Below are positions 1-5,974 of a stretch of DNA of 7,634 nucleotides, in pieces. The stretch spans positions 1 to 7,634 of the forward strand of contig DYHU01000188.1 of assembly GCA_020724025.1 (NCBI GenBank), given 5' to 3'. Numbering within the stretch: position 1 is the stretch's first letter; every line of letters begins with the position of its first letter. The DNA comes from Syntrophorhabdus sp. GTDB lineage: Bacteria > Desulfobacterota > BSN033 > UBA1163. A model generated the notes under the pieces. It was not told the DNA's origin. It made no database searches and saw nothing but the letters and a program-made list of their open reading frames with translations. The position numbers were made by a program, and so were the translations under genes.

Positions 1-2
1 GA

Positions 3-1253
3 TCAAAATAATTTCATCTGCCCCTTTGATTCTGCCTCTTCCCTCTTCTCGGGAAAGAGATTGATCTTCCCATAGACCCCGTCATGCCCCGGGATGATCG
101 AAACCTTTCCCTGCCTCATCCGGACAATCCCCTCCAGAATTCTCGGCGGGACAAAGGAGCTTAACTCATCCGGTGTGGCATTGAGGAGAATATGAAATTC
201 TGATCCTCCCCTTTCAATGAGTCGATCATACTCGGCCTCCACTGCCTTCGTCCCCACACGAACCCCTAATCCTTCGGCAATGATCTCCTCCAGGGGAAGG
301 AGGTGGATGGAAGGGATGGCGTTTTTCGGAATAAAACCCTCCTGCCGATCGGAGAGTTCTTCGACGCGATGCATGACCCCTATGGTCAATTTCTTCCGGC
401 ATTTCGGGCAGAGATACTGGGTCGACCTGGTTTCATCAGGAGAGAAGATCACCCCGCACTGGCGGTGACCATCGTAATGATACTTTCCCTCCTCCGGAAA
501 GAATTCGATCGTGAAGAGTAATTTTCTTCTGTCTTTCTTCCGGAGTGTCTCCATAATCTCCTTATAATCCATTTCGCAATCGAAACCATTCGCCTCTCTT
601 CCCAGTCGATTGGACGAGTGAGCATCGGAATTGGAAATGAGGGTAATGGAGTCGAGGGCCGAGAGTCTCCAGTTCATCTCGGGATCAGAGGAAAGGCCCG
701 TCTCAATGGCGCAAATGTGGGGAGACATCTCTCCAAAGCATTCCTCGATCGAGTCGAACCCTGAATGGGCTCCGAAAATTGAAAACCAGGGTGTCCACGC
801 ATGAGCTGGAATGATCAAGCAGTCTTCGGAGATGTTGAGGATCATCTTGACCAAATCTTTTGCAGAAAATCCAAAGATCGGCCTCCCATCTGAAGAGAGT
901 TTTCCAAGATTTCCGAGCTTCGAGCGGATCGCATCCACCACTTCAAAGTTTGGGGCAAAGATCAGGTTGTGGATTCGCCTCACCTTTCCATCCTGGCTGT
1001 AGATATTGCTCACCTCGGTGGTCAGGATGTAACGGACCCCCTGGTCTTCCTTCTTCAGCCGGAAGAGGCCATTTTCAGAAGGCTCTAATTTTGAGCGGAG
1101 TTCGGCATAATAAGTCGGGTGGGTGAAGTCACCCGTCCCCAGAAGGGCAATCCCCTTCTTCTTTGCCCACCGGGCGAGCGCCTCCACCTCCATGTCCTTG
1201 CTTGTTGCCCGGCTGTATTTCGAATGAAGATGAAAATCAGCAATGAATCGCAT
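3..1253 (-). CDS. EndoQ-type PHP-domain DNA endonuclease
   Basis: Predicted endonuclease Q family protein of 416 aa. The family nicks DNA 5' of deaminated bases (uracil, hypoxanthine) and abasic sites. The PHP metal-site motifs are all visible: DFHLHS (D6, H8, H10), GTGDFTHP (D42), TTEVSNIY (E80), PAHAWTPWF (H151), AIETGLSSDP (E184) and SNSDAHS (D210, H212). A zinc-finger-like segment follows (H263, C266, C282, C285 in CPKC), then LTIGVMHRVEELSDR, and near the end PGHDGVYGKI, all typical of EndoQ. The ATG at 1253 gives MRFIADFHLHS, the normal family N-terminus; the frame stays open to a TTG at 1271, but that adds six unconserved residues. No clear ribosome binding site is seen for either start. 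The last residues are QMKLF, resembling a sliding-clamp-binding peptide. The 94 bp to the upstream gene suggests it may have its own control. The stop is inside the window, so the gene is complete. Confidence 0.9.
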   Translation of the reverse strand: MRFIADFHLHSKYSRATSKDMEVEALARWAKKKGIALLGTGDFTHPTYYAELRSKLEPSENGLFRLKKEDQGVRYILTTEVSNIYSQDGKVRRIHNLIFAPNFEVVDAIRSKLGNLGKLSSDGRPIFGFSAKDLVKMILNISEDCLIIPAHAWTPWFSIFGAHSGFDSIEECFGEMSPHICAIETGLSSDPEMNWRLSALDSITLISNSDAHSSNRLGREANGFDCEMDYKEIMETLRKKDRRKLLFTIEFFPEEGKYHYDGHRQCGVIFSPDETRSTQYLCPKCRKKLTIGVMHRVEELSDRQEGFIPKNAIPSIHLLPLEEIIAEGLGVRVGTKAVEAEYDRLIERGGSEFHILLNATPDELSSFVPPRILEGIVRMRQGKVSIIPGHDGVYGKINLFPEKREEAESKGQMKLF

Positions 1254-1277
1254 CAAATACCAATATTTCAAAGACGG

Positions 1278-1334
1278 AGGTTAAGGTTGGGGTTGATCTG
1301 TAGATTTTCTTAACCTTGACCTTAGCCTTAACCT
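1278..1334. repeat. inverted arrays of a 6-bp repeat (GGTTRR / TTRRCC)
   Basis: Three hexamers of the form GGTTRR (1279-1284, 1285-1290, 1291-1296) face four hexamers of the form TTRRCC (1310-1315, 1316-1321, 1322-1327, 1328-1333). Folded as plus-strand RNA, 1278-1296 pairs with 1316-1334 along 19 positions, five of them G-U. On the minus strand, which is the expected transcript, those five become A-C mismatches and only the outer stem is firm. There is no T-run after it on the minus strand, so I do not call it a terminator. It fills most of the gap between the EF-Tu-like and EndoQ genes. Confidence 0.7.
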
Positions 1335-1347
1335 ATTTCGGTATGGA

Positions 1348-1605
1348 TCACCCCACGACCTTATAGACGGTGTCGTGTTCCCTGACCTTATCCTTCACCC
1401 TGATCCCGATGTCCGCCCCCGGACCCGCCTCCTGAACATTGCTGTTCTCAATCTGCATCGAGTCAACCGTCTGTGTGATTTCGGTCGTATGGCCGACGAT
1501 ATGGATCTGGTCTCCCACCTTCAAGGAGCCTTCCGAGAGCCGGATGGCAGCCACGCCGATCTTTCCAAAAAACTTGATCACCTGTCCCACTTTCTTCTCT
1601 TCCAT
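1348..1605 (-). CDS. small stand-alone EF-Tu domain 2-like (translation-factor beta-barrel) protein
   Basis: This 85-aa protein matches the beta-barrel domain 2 of translational GTPases: VGQVIKFFGKIGVAAIRL, then LKVGDQIHIVGHTTEITQTVDSMQ, then GADIGIRVKDKVREHDTVYKV. There is no GTPase domain, and the length fits the recurring family of tiny EF-Tu-domain-2 proteins usually annotated as translation elongation factor-like. Its role is not established; an RNA-, ribosome- or protein-binding adaptor is a guess. The ATG has a very strong ribosome binding site (AGGAGG at 1612-1617, six bases upstream). It starts 22 bp after the glycosyltransferase stop, so it is probably cotranscribed with it. Identity as a domain 2 fold is secure; function is not. 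Confidence 0.82.
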   Translation of the reverse strand: MEEKKVGQVIKFFGKIGVAAIRLSEGSLKVGDQIHIVGHTTEITQTVDSMQIENSNVQEAGPGADIGIRVKDKVREHDTVYKVVG

Positions 1606-1627
1606 CTCCTTCCTCCTTTCTTAGGGG

Positions 1628-2668
1628 TTAAGCCTCCACTCCTATACTCCTCAATCTTTTTAAAACATCTCCGACCTCGATCCGATTTAAGCATTCAACA
1701 TCTTTGCACAGGAAGAATCTCTCTTCGGCGCAGGGGGAACAGGGAATCCCTCGTCGAACGACTTCCACTTTTTCTCCCCTTGGAGACCAAACTCGGTGAT
1801 CGGTCGGGCCGAAGATGACTATCGTCGGCATTCTTAGGGCAACCGCCATGTGAGAGATTCCCGAATCGTTTCCGATAAAGAGCCGGCACCCTTCCATGAC
1901 GGAGGCGAGCTGAATCAGGGAAAGCCCCCTTGCCGGAATAAGATGTGGAGAGGCCATCTCTTCAAAGGCCCGTTGAATCTCCGGACCCTCGGCAGGACCA
2001 AGGACGATGAAAAATTTTCCGCCGGGATGGCCCTGGAGATGACGAAAAAGATCTAAAAAATGCTTCAGAGGCCAGGTCTTTTTCCTGCTCCCGCTTCCCG
2101 GATGGAGGATGATCACCTTCGCTCTCTCCTCAGGAGAAAGCCCTCTTTCCCCCCAGAAATTTCTTCCCCACTCCCGGTCCGGCTCTCCCAAGTGGAGCCT
2201 GGGATTCGTCTCTGAAATGGGAATTCCGAATCGGGTCAGCTGGTTCAGAAGATAATCGGATAGATGAACCCCTTCGTCCCAATTCGGTAGGGGATTGATA
2301 TGAAGTATCCGGCCCTGGCAGACCCTCTTCAAATTTCCGATGAGCGTTCCCTCTGCATCCTTTCCGAAGACGACGATGAGTTCAAAGCCGCTGAAGAATT
2401 GAGACAGAGTCAGGTCCAGTGGCCCCTGACGGACAAAGAAGGTGGCCATTCCTTTCTGGTCGATGGAGAAAATGGCTTCGGCATAGAACCGCTCCTCCGC
2501 CAGCTGAAGAATCCGGGGATAGCCCATCATGACTGATCTGGCGCCCGGGAAAGCCCTCCGAAGGGCTGATAGCGCCGGCAAGGCTAAGATGAAATCCCCC
2601 AGGGCGCCCTGATGGATCACCAGCATCGATTGAACTTCAGGGATTCTCCCTTTAGCAGAAAGGGCCAT
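1628..2668 (-). CDS. glycosyltransferase family 9 (heptosyltransferase-like) protein
   Basis: A 346-aa GT-B fold enzyme of family GT9, which typically transfers heptose from ADP-heptose onto the lipopolysaccharide core on the cytoplasmic face of the inner membrane. The N-terminal half has LVIHQGALGDF (16-25; D24 matches the usual catalytic base position) and LPALSALRRAFPGA. The C-terminal half has the donor-binding motifs HPGSGSRKKTWP (189-200), FIGNDSGISHMA (264-275) and IFGPTDHRVWSP (285-296). A cysteine cluster (C310, C313, C321, C326) follows, as in many GT9 members. The ATG at 2668 has GGAGGAG seven bases upstream (2676-2682); the internal ATG before LVIHQ has no such site. It lies 15 bp after the TPR gene, so translational coupling is likely. 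The actual donor and acceptor cannot be read from sequence. Confidence 0.9.
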   Translation of the reverse strand: MALSAKGRIPEVQSMLVIHQGALGDFILALPALSALRRAFPGARSVMMGYPRILQLAEERFYAEAIFSIDQKGMATFFVRQGPLDLTLSQFFSGFELIVVFGKDAEGTLIGNLKRVCQGRILHINPLPNWDEGVHLSDYLLNQLTRFGIPISETNPRLHLGEPDREWGRNFWGERGLSPEERAKVIILHPGSGSRKKTWPLKHFLDLFRHLQGHPGGKFFIVLGPAEGPEIQRAFEEMASPHLIPARGLSLIQLASVMEGCRLFIGNDSGISHMAVALRMPTIVIFGPTDHRVWSPRGEKVEVVRRGIPCSPCAEERFFLCKDVECLNRIEVGDVLKRLRSIGVEA

Positions 2669-2683
2669 TTTTTCACTCCTCCA

Positions 2684-3718
2684 TCACCGTGAGATCCTTT
2701 CAAGACGGCTCCGCACATGTTCATCCTCCGGTGTGATCCTGAGGATTTTCTCATATTCCCTTTTCGCCTCCTTCCACCTTTTCTGGTCTTCGTAGAGAAC
2801 GCCCAGATTGATCCTGGCAAAGAGGTAGTTGGGGTTGATACGGATCGCCTTCATCAATTCGGAGATCGCCTCTCTGTACCGCCCCTGGTCGCTGTAAAGG
2901 AGAGCCAGGTTATAATGGAGATCCGCATACCGGGGGTTTAACTGAACAGCCTTCTCCATCAGCCTTTGCGCCTCCAGGGTCCGTCGCAATAAACCATAGA
3001 TATAACTAAGATAGGCATATCCCATTCCATAACAGGGATCGATCTTCAGCGCCTTCTTAAACTCCTCAATCGCCCTTCGATAGGATCCATAGTGGTAATA
3101 GACCGATCCCAGGTTGGAATGAAACTGGAATTCATCCGGTATCAGTTTTACCGCCTTCTTCAGCTCTCGAATGGCCTGAATCGATCTTCCTTCTCTGGCA
3201 AGATAGAGGCCGACAAAGTTATAAAATTGGGCACAAAGGCGACGGAGATGAATCTTTTCGAAGCTCTTCCCTGTTTTTTCATTCAGGTGAATTTTTCCCT
3301 TCTTCCATATCCCCTTCTTCCGGTAATAATCTCGACAGGCAGAATGGCTCCGGAATGCTTTCTGAATCCTCAGGGTGGCTTCTTTTCGCCTTCCCATTTG
3401 AAGATAAATCATCCCAAGGAGATGCTGGAGAAAACCCTCCTTCGGGTTCCTCCTGACTTCGGAGAGAAAGATCTCTTCAGCCTCTTTCCACCTCTTCATC
3501 TCGATGTAGAGATAACCTAAATGGAGGGCGGCCTCCCGATATTTAGGGTTGAGTCCAATGGCATGGACGAATTCCCTCTCCGCTCCCCCCTGATCCCCCT
3601 CTATCATCAGGAGCAAACCCATCTGGTTGCGGAGGTCTGCATAGTTCTGATGGACCTCAATCTCCTTCTCAATCTCCTTTAAAATTAGCTTATACACTGG
3701 AAGCTGTTTTATCTTCAT
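2684..3718 (-). CDS. TPR-repeat protein
   Basis: A 344-aa protein made almost wholly of tetratricopeptide repeats. I count about eight: three at roughly 27-60, 61-94 and 95-125, and five at 161-194, 195-228, 229-262, 263-296 and 297-330, with the usual pattern of small residues in the first helix and a closing NP or DP. The two blocks are separated by a very basic stretch (132-160; RKKGIWKKGKIHL and onward). No signal peptide or membrane segment is seen, so it is probably a cytoplasmic scaffold. The ATG at 3718 overlaps the end of the BON-like gene by 29 bases, and GGAAG/AGAAGG lies just upstream. It sits between the BON-like and glycosyltransferase genes, suggesting an envelope-related assembly role, but its partner is unknown. 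Confidence 0.88.
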   Translation of the reverse strand: MKIKQLPVYKLILKEIEKEIEVHQNYADLRNQMGLLLMIEGDQGGAEREFVHAIGLNPKYREAALHLGYLYIEMKRWKEAEEIFLSEVRRNPKEGFLQHLLGMIYLQMGRRKEATLRIQKAFRSHSACRDYYRKKGIWKKGKIHLNEKTGKSFEKIHLRRLCAQFYNFVGLYLAREGRSIQAIRELKKAVKLIPDEFQFHSNLGSVYYHYGSYRRAIEEFKKALKIDPCYGMGYAYLSYIYGLLRRTLEAQRLMEKAVQLNPRYADLHYNLALLYSDQGRYREAISELMKAIRINPNYLFARINLGVLYEDQKRWKEAKREYEKILRITPEDEHVRSRLERISR

Positions 3719-4034
3719 CCTTCTCTTCCTTCTTCTTCTTTAATTCGATGGGAATCCACTGCCCCTTCTCCTTTCGCCAGTTGATAAACTGGAAGACGAT
3801 ATCAGAAACTCCGGCAATGCTCCTGATCTTCTTCTCAAACGTGAAGAGGGTCTTTGCAGTAAATTCCTTCACCTTCACCTCATCCCCATCCGTATAGATT
3901 CGGGAAAGCTTAAAAAGGCCCCGCAAATAAACCACCCCCCTCACCGTTCCGAAATCGATCTTGGTATAATCGATATTGGTGCGGATCAGCATCCTTCGAA
4001 CTTCAGACTGGATGACAAAATCCTCTTTGATCAT
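3690..4034 (-). CDS. BON-like domain small protein
   Basis: A 114-aa protein resembling a BON domain (the OsmY-type alpha/beta module associated with membrane or envelope binding). The visible pattern is an N-terminal helix EVRRMLIRTN, the strand pair IDYTKIDFGTVRGVVYLRGLF, then a helix with LFTFEKKIRSIAGVSDIVFQFINW. The tail (98-110) is a charged Lys/Glu run. No signal peptide is evident, unusual for a BON protein and in line with a cytoplasmic or atypical member. The frame stays open back to an ATG at 4187 inside the receiver gene, but I prefer 4034: the extra 51 residues would cross a perfect hairpin and promoter-like sequence and look unlike protein. No good ribosome binding site precedes 4034 (the leader is A-rich), so the start is only moderately sure. 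Confidence 0.68.
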   Translation of the reverse strand: MIKEDFVIQSEVRRMLIRTNIDYTKIDFGTVRGVVYLRGLFKLSRIYTDGDEVKVKEFTAKTLFTFEKKIRSIAGVSDIVFQFINWRKEKGQWIPIELKKKKEEKDEDKTASSV

Positions 4035-4059
4035 TTTTTTAAGAGAGCTTTGAAAAACT

Positions 4060-4088
4060 ACTATACACGCTCTCGTTTCGTATCTGTG
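4060..4088 (-). promoter_or_regulatory. possible promoter of the BON-like/TPR/GT9 operon
   Basis: On the minus strand TATAGT (4060-4065) matches five of six bases of the sigma70 -10 box and lies 26 bases before the chosen start. The hexamer 17 bp upstream, CACAGA (4083-4088), is a poor -35. A weak -35 with phased repeats directly upstream is the layout of an activator-dependent promoter. This is inference from spacing only. Confidence 0.3.
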
Positions 4089-4107
4089 TAATCGGTTCCT
4101 AATCGGT
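4089..4107 (-). promoter_or_regulatory. two 8-bp direct repeats one helical turn apart, possible activator site
   Basis: ACCGATTA on the minus strand occurs twice without mismatch, at 4100-4107 and 4089-4096, with start points 11 bp apart. That is the period used by OmpR/PhoB-type regulators, and the pair ends exactly where a -35 for the TATAGT box would begin. The receiver encoded just upstream has no DNA-binding domain, so the regulator would have to be encoded elsewhere. Confidence 0.35.
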
Positions 4108-4113
4108 GGAATC

Positions 4114-4143
4114 AGAGATTTCTGAACTTTTTCAGAAATCTCT
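4114..4143 (-). repeat. perfect 13-bp inverted repeat directly after the receiver stop
   Basis: Arms 4114-4126 and 4131-4143 are exact reverse complements (AGAGATTTCTGAA and its partner) around a 4-base loop. The hairpin begins at the base after the receiver stop codon (4144-4146). It is AT-rich and is not followed by a T-run on the minus strand, so it is not a classical intrinsic terminator. It may stabilise the 3' end of the upstream transcript, slow polymerase, or be a protein-binding palindrome. Confidence 0.7.
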
Positions 4144-4533
4144 TTAAGGATCGGAAGGTTTGGTCTCCAACGCTCTTCGCACCGCATCTAATAACTCTTC
4201 CGGGTCATAGGGCTTCTTGATAAAGTATCGGGCGCCCAGCTCCCTTGCCTTTTCCTCGGCATCCCTCTCCGGACTTCCCGTTACAAAGATGATGGGGATC
4301 CGGCTCGTCCGTTTCGACTCTTTCAACTTCTCCGCCACACTGAATCCGTCGCCTGCCGGCATCCGGATATCGAGGATGATCAGACGCGGTCGCTCCTTGT
4401 GGGCCATAAAAACACCCTGGGCGCCGTCGAAGGCAACAACCGTATTGTATCCCTTCGATTGGAGCCGAATGGTCAATGCTCTTACAATATCCCTCTCGTC
4501 ATCGACGATGAGAATCTTCTTCTTCGGAGCCAT
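4144..4533 (-). CDS. stand-alone response-regulator receiver (CheY-like) protein
   Basis: A 129-aa single receiver domain with no output domain. It starts MAPKKKILIVDDE and carries every key residue: acidic pair D11/D12, phosphoacceptor D55 (LIILDIRMP), T85 (FVTGS), and K107 before P108 (IKKPYDPEELL). It should accept a phosphate from an unlinked histidine kinase and act through protein contacts; no kinase is in the window. The ATG at 4533 overlaps the stop of the M23 peptidase gene as TGATG, with a G-rich GAGGGGGG site about eight bases upstream. The frame extends to 4605 inside the peptidase gene, but those extra residues are not receiver-like. The one-base overlap implies translational coupling to the peptidase. 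Confidence 0.92.
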   Translation of the reverse strand: MAPKKKILIVDDERDIVRALTIRLQSKGYNTVVAFDGAQGVFMAHKERPRLIILDIRMPAGDGFSVAEKLKESKRTSRIPIIFVTGSPERDAEEKARELGARYFIKKPYDPEELLDAVRRALETKPSDP

Positions 4534-5867
4534 CACCCGCCCCCCTCGCCTTCCCTCTTTGGAGATTCCAGTCTCTTCTGATCGGAAGCGCTTCCTTGAA
4601 GCCATGCCACCATCTCATTCCTTCTTTTCTGAAAAGCATCCATCTTTCCCTTTTCGATTGGAAACCCCGCGGGAAAGCTCTCCTTTAGCGGATTTCTGAA
4701 TCGCCCGTCCTTTGCCATCCGGTAATCCAGATGGGGGCCGGTGGAGAGGCCGGTGGAGCCGACATAACCGATGACCTGCTTCTGCTTCACCCGGACTCCC
4801 TTTCTGATCCCGGGACCGTAACCGAAGAGGTGGCCGTAATAGGTCATATATCCGTTCGGATGCCGGAGGACAACCTGCTTTCCGAATCCTCCTCCCCACC
4901 CGCAGGAGACCACGGTTCCATCGGCCACCGCCCATACTGGGGTCCCGGAAGGCGCCGCATAATCGACGCCATAATGAGGTAAAACCCCACCGAGGATGGG
5001 GTGTTTTCTTGCCTTGCTGAATCTCGAACTGATACGAATAAAACGGAGAGGGGATCTTAAAAAGGCCTTCTTCAAAGCTACGCCTTTCTCATTATAAAAA
5101 TCACCCTGGAAGTGAATCCCCTGGATCACCTTCTCTCCTCTCTGATACGCCACAGCATGGATAGGGCCGTATCGAATAAACTCCTTCCCCTTATAAACCT
5201 TCTCCACTGCCATTTGAAACCGGTCCCCTTCCCTCACATCTTTATAAAAATCGATCTCTGAGGCGAGGATTTCAGCAAAGGAGATGACCAACTGTTCCTT
5301 TTCTCCGATGACCTCCACAGCCTCAAAGAGGGAAGACCGAATCACCCCCTCCACTTTGACGAGGTAGGTTTCGAGTGGGACTTCCTTCCTCCGGGCAATA
5401 TATCCCTGCGGGCCTCTTTCGATCTCATAGACCTCGGTCGGACCCGCCTCAAAAATAAACTTCACCATCTCCCCTTTCTCGTCAGCAATCAAACGGAATT
5501 GACCGCCTTTCATCCTCTTGAAATTGAGAAAAGGCTTCAGGGTTGAAACGATCAGTTCAATCTGGAAGAGAGGAATATTCTTCTCCGCCAGAGATTTTGA
5601 AAAGGTGCTCTTCTCTTTGATCTCGCCTTCGATGATCTGATGCTGGGGCTCCGGAGTTGGGATATCTTTTGGCATAGGAGCAACTGGCTCTGCCGGCCCA
5701 CCGCGAGAGGGAATGGGCCGATATGGAAGGACAAAAAAGTAGAGGACCAGGCAGAGAGCGATGAGAAGAGAGCCTGAAAGGAGAATCCACTTTTTCTTCT
5801 TCTTCCCCTGTGCTTCTGAAGATTGCCATCTGATTCGATTTGTTCTTTTAAAGCTAAAATCCGCCAT
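4533..5867 (-). CDS. membrane-anchored M23 (LytM/MepM-like) peptidoglycan endopeptidase
   Basis: A 444-aa protein with a basic N-terminus, one membrane segment near 27-47 (WILLSGSLLIALCLVLYFFV) and a proline-rich linker, so the body is periplasmic. The middle region (about 100-270) is the MepM-type regulatory part, including ILASEIDFYKDVREGDRF and LRSPLRFIRISSRF. The catalytic M23 domain runs from about 290 to 395: HYGVDYAAPSGTPV (HxxxD; H298, D302), YYGHL (H346), GYVGSTGLSTGPHLDYRM. The family cleaves stem-peptide cross-links during wall growth. The usual HxH is HLD here (H379, D381), so one expected zinc ligand is replaced. The ATG at 5867 is preferred to an in-frame TTG at 5873; neither has a good ribosome binding site. 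A charged C-terminal tail follows the domain. Confidence 0.9.
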   Translation of the reverse strand: MADFSFKRTNRIRWQSSEAQGKKKKKWILLSGSLLIALCLVLYFFVLPYRPIPSRGGPAEPVAPMPKDIPTPEPQHQIIEGEIKEKSTFSKSLAEKNIPLFQIELIVSTLKPFLNFKRMKGGQFRLIADEKGEMVKFIFEAGPTEVYEIERGPQGYIARRKEVPLETYLVKVEGVIRSSLFEAVEVIGEKEQLVISFAEILASEIDFYKDVREGDRFQMAVEKVYKGKEFIRYGPIHAVAYQRGEKVIQGIHFQGDFYNEKGVALKKAFLRSPLRFIRISSRFSKARKHPILGGVLPHYGVDYAAPSGTPVWAVADGTVVSCGWGGGFGKQVVLRHPNGYMTYYGHLFGYGPGIRKGVRVKQKQVIGYVGSTGLSTGPHLDYRMAKDGRFRNPLKESFPAGFPIEKGKMDAFQKRRNEMVAWLQGSASDQKRLESPKREGEGGG

Positions 5868-5971
5868 CCTCAACTCTCAATCTATATCCTGGCTCCGTAT
5901 CACGCGCTGCAAAAATTCAATAATAACTCCCACTTCCCATTTCCCATTTCTTATTTCCTATTTCCCATTTC
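5868..5971 (-). other. intergenic leader upstream of the M23 peptidase
   Basis: This 104-bp gap is the longest in the upstream half. Its galT-proximal part is the 7-bp tandem repeat; the remainder (about 5868-5930) is unique sequence. I looked for sigma70 and sigma54 promoters: TTGAAT and TATAGA-like words exist but not at acceptable spacing, so no promoter is called. The peptidase may be read through from the upstream pair or from a promoter type I cannot recognise. Confidence 0.4.
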
Positions 5972-5974
5972 CTA
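5933..5974. repeat. six tandem copies of a 7-bp repeat overlapping the galT-like stop
   Basis: Six uninterrupted 7-bp units on the plus strand, all variants of YTTCYYA: CTTCCCA, TTTCCCA, TTTCTTA, TTTCCTA, TTTCCCA, TTTCCTA. On the minus strand the first unit is TAGGAAA, and its TAG is the stop codon of the GalT-like gene (5972-5974). The units differ at a few positions, so the array is not freshly expanded. Confidence 0.85.

Noticed and set aside
1254..1271. TTG start for EndoQ giving MKYWYL before MRFIADFHLHS
   Set aside because: The family begins at the MRFIADFH segment, an ATG is available there and no ribosome binding site supports the TTG.
1375..1818. 147-aa open frame on the plus strand
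   Set aside because: It spans the antisense of two well-supported genes (EF-Tu-like and GT9), crosses their intergenic ribosome binding site and has no recognisable motif; it is a shadow frame.
3092..3520. 142-aa open frame on the plus strand
   Set aside because: It lies entirely antisense to the TPR gene, whose repeat structure explains the sequence.
4114..4143. Intrinsic (rho-independent) terminator
   Set aside because: The stem is AT-rich and the minus-strand sequence after it is GATTCCACC, with no T-run.
4035..4187. N-terminal extension of the BON-like protein to an ATG inside the receiver gene
   Set aside because: The extra 51 residues would be encoded across a perfect hairpin, exact direct repeats and a -10-like box and resemble no domain; a GGAAGAG before 4187 is best explained as receiver coding sequence. 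Not fully excluded.
5868..5971. Sigma54 promoter before the peptidase (TTTTTGCA resembling a -12 element)
   Set aside because: The GG required ten bases before the GC is absent; TA is found there.
5933..5974. CRISPR array or phage attachment site
   Set aside because: Units are only 7 bp and contiguous, with no spacers, no cas genes and no integrase nearby.
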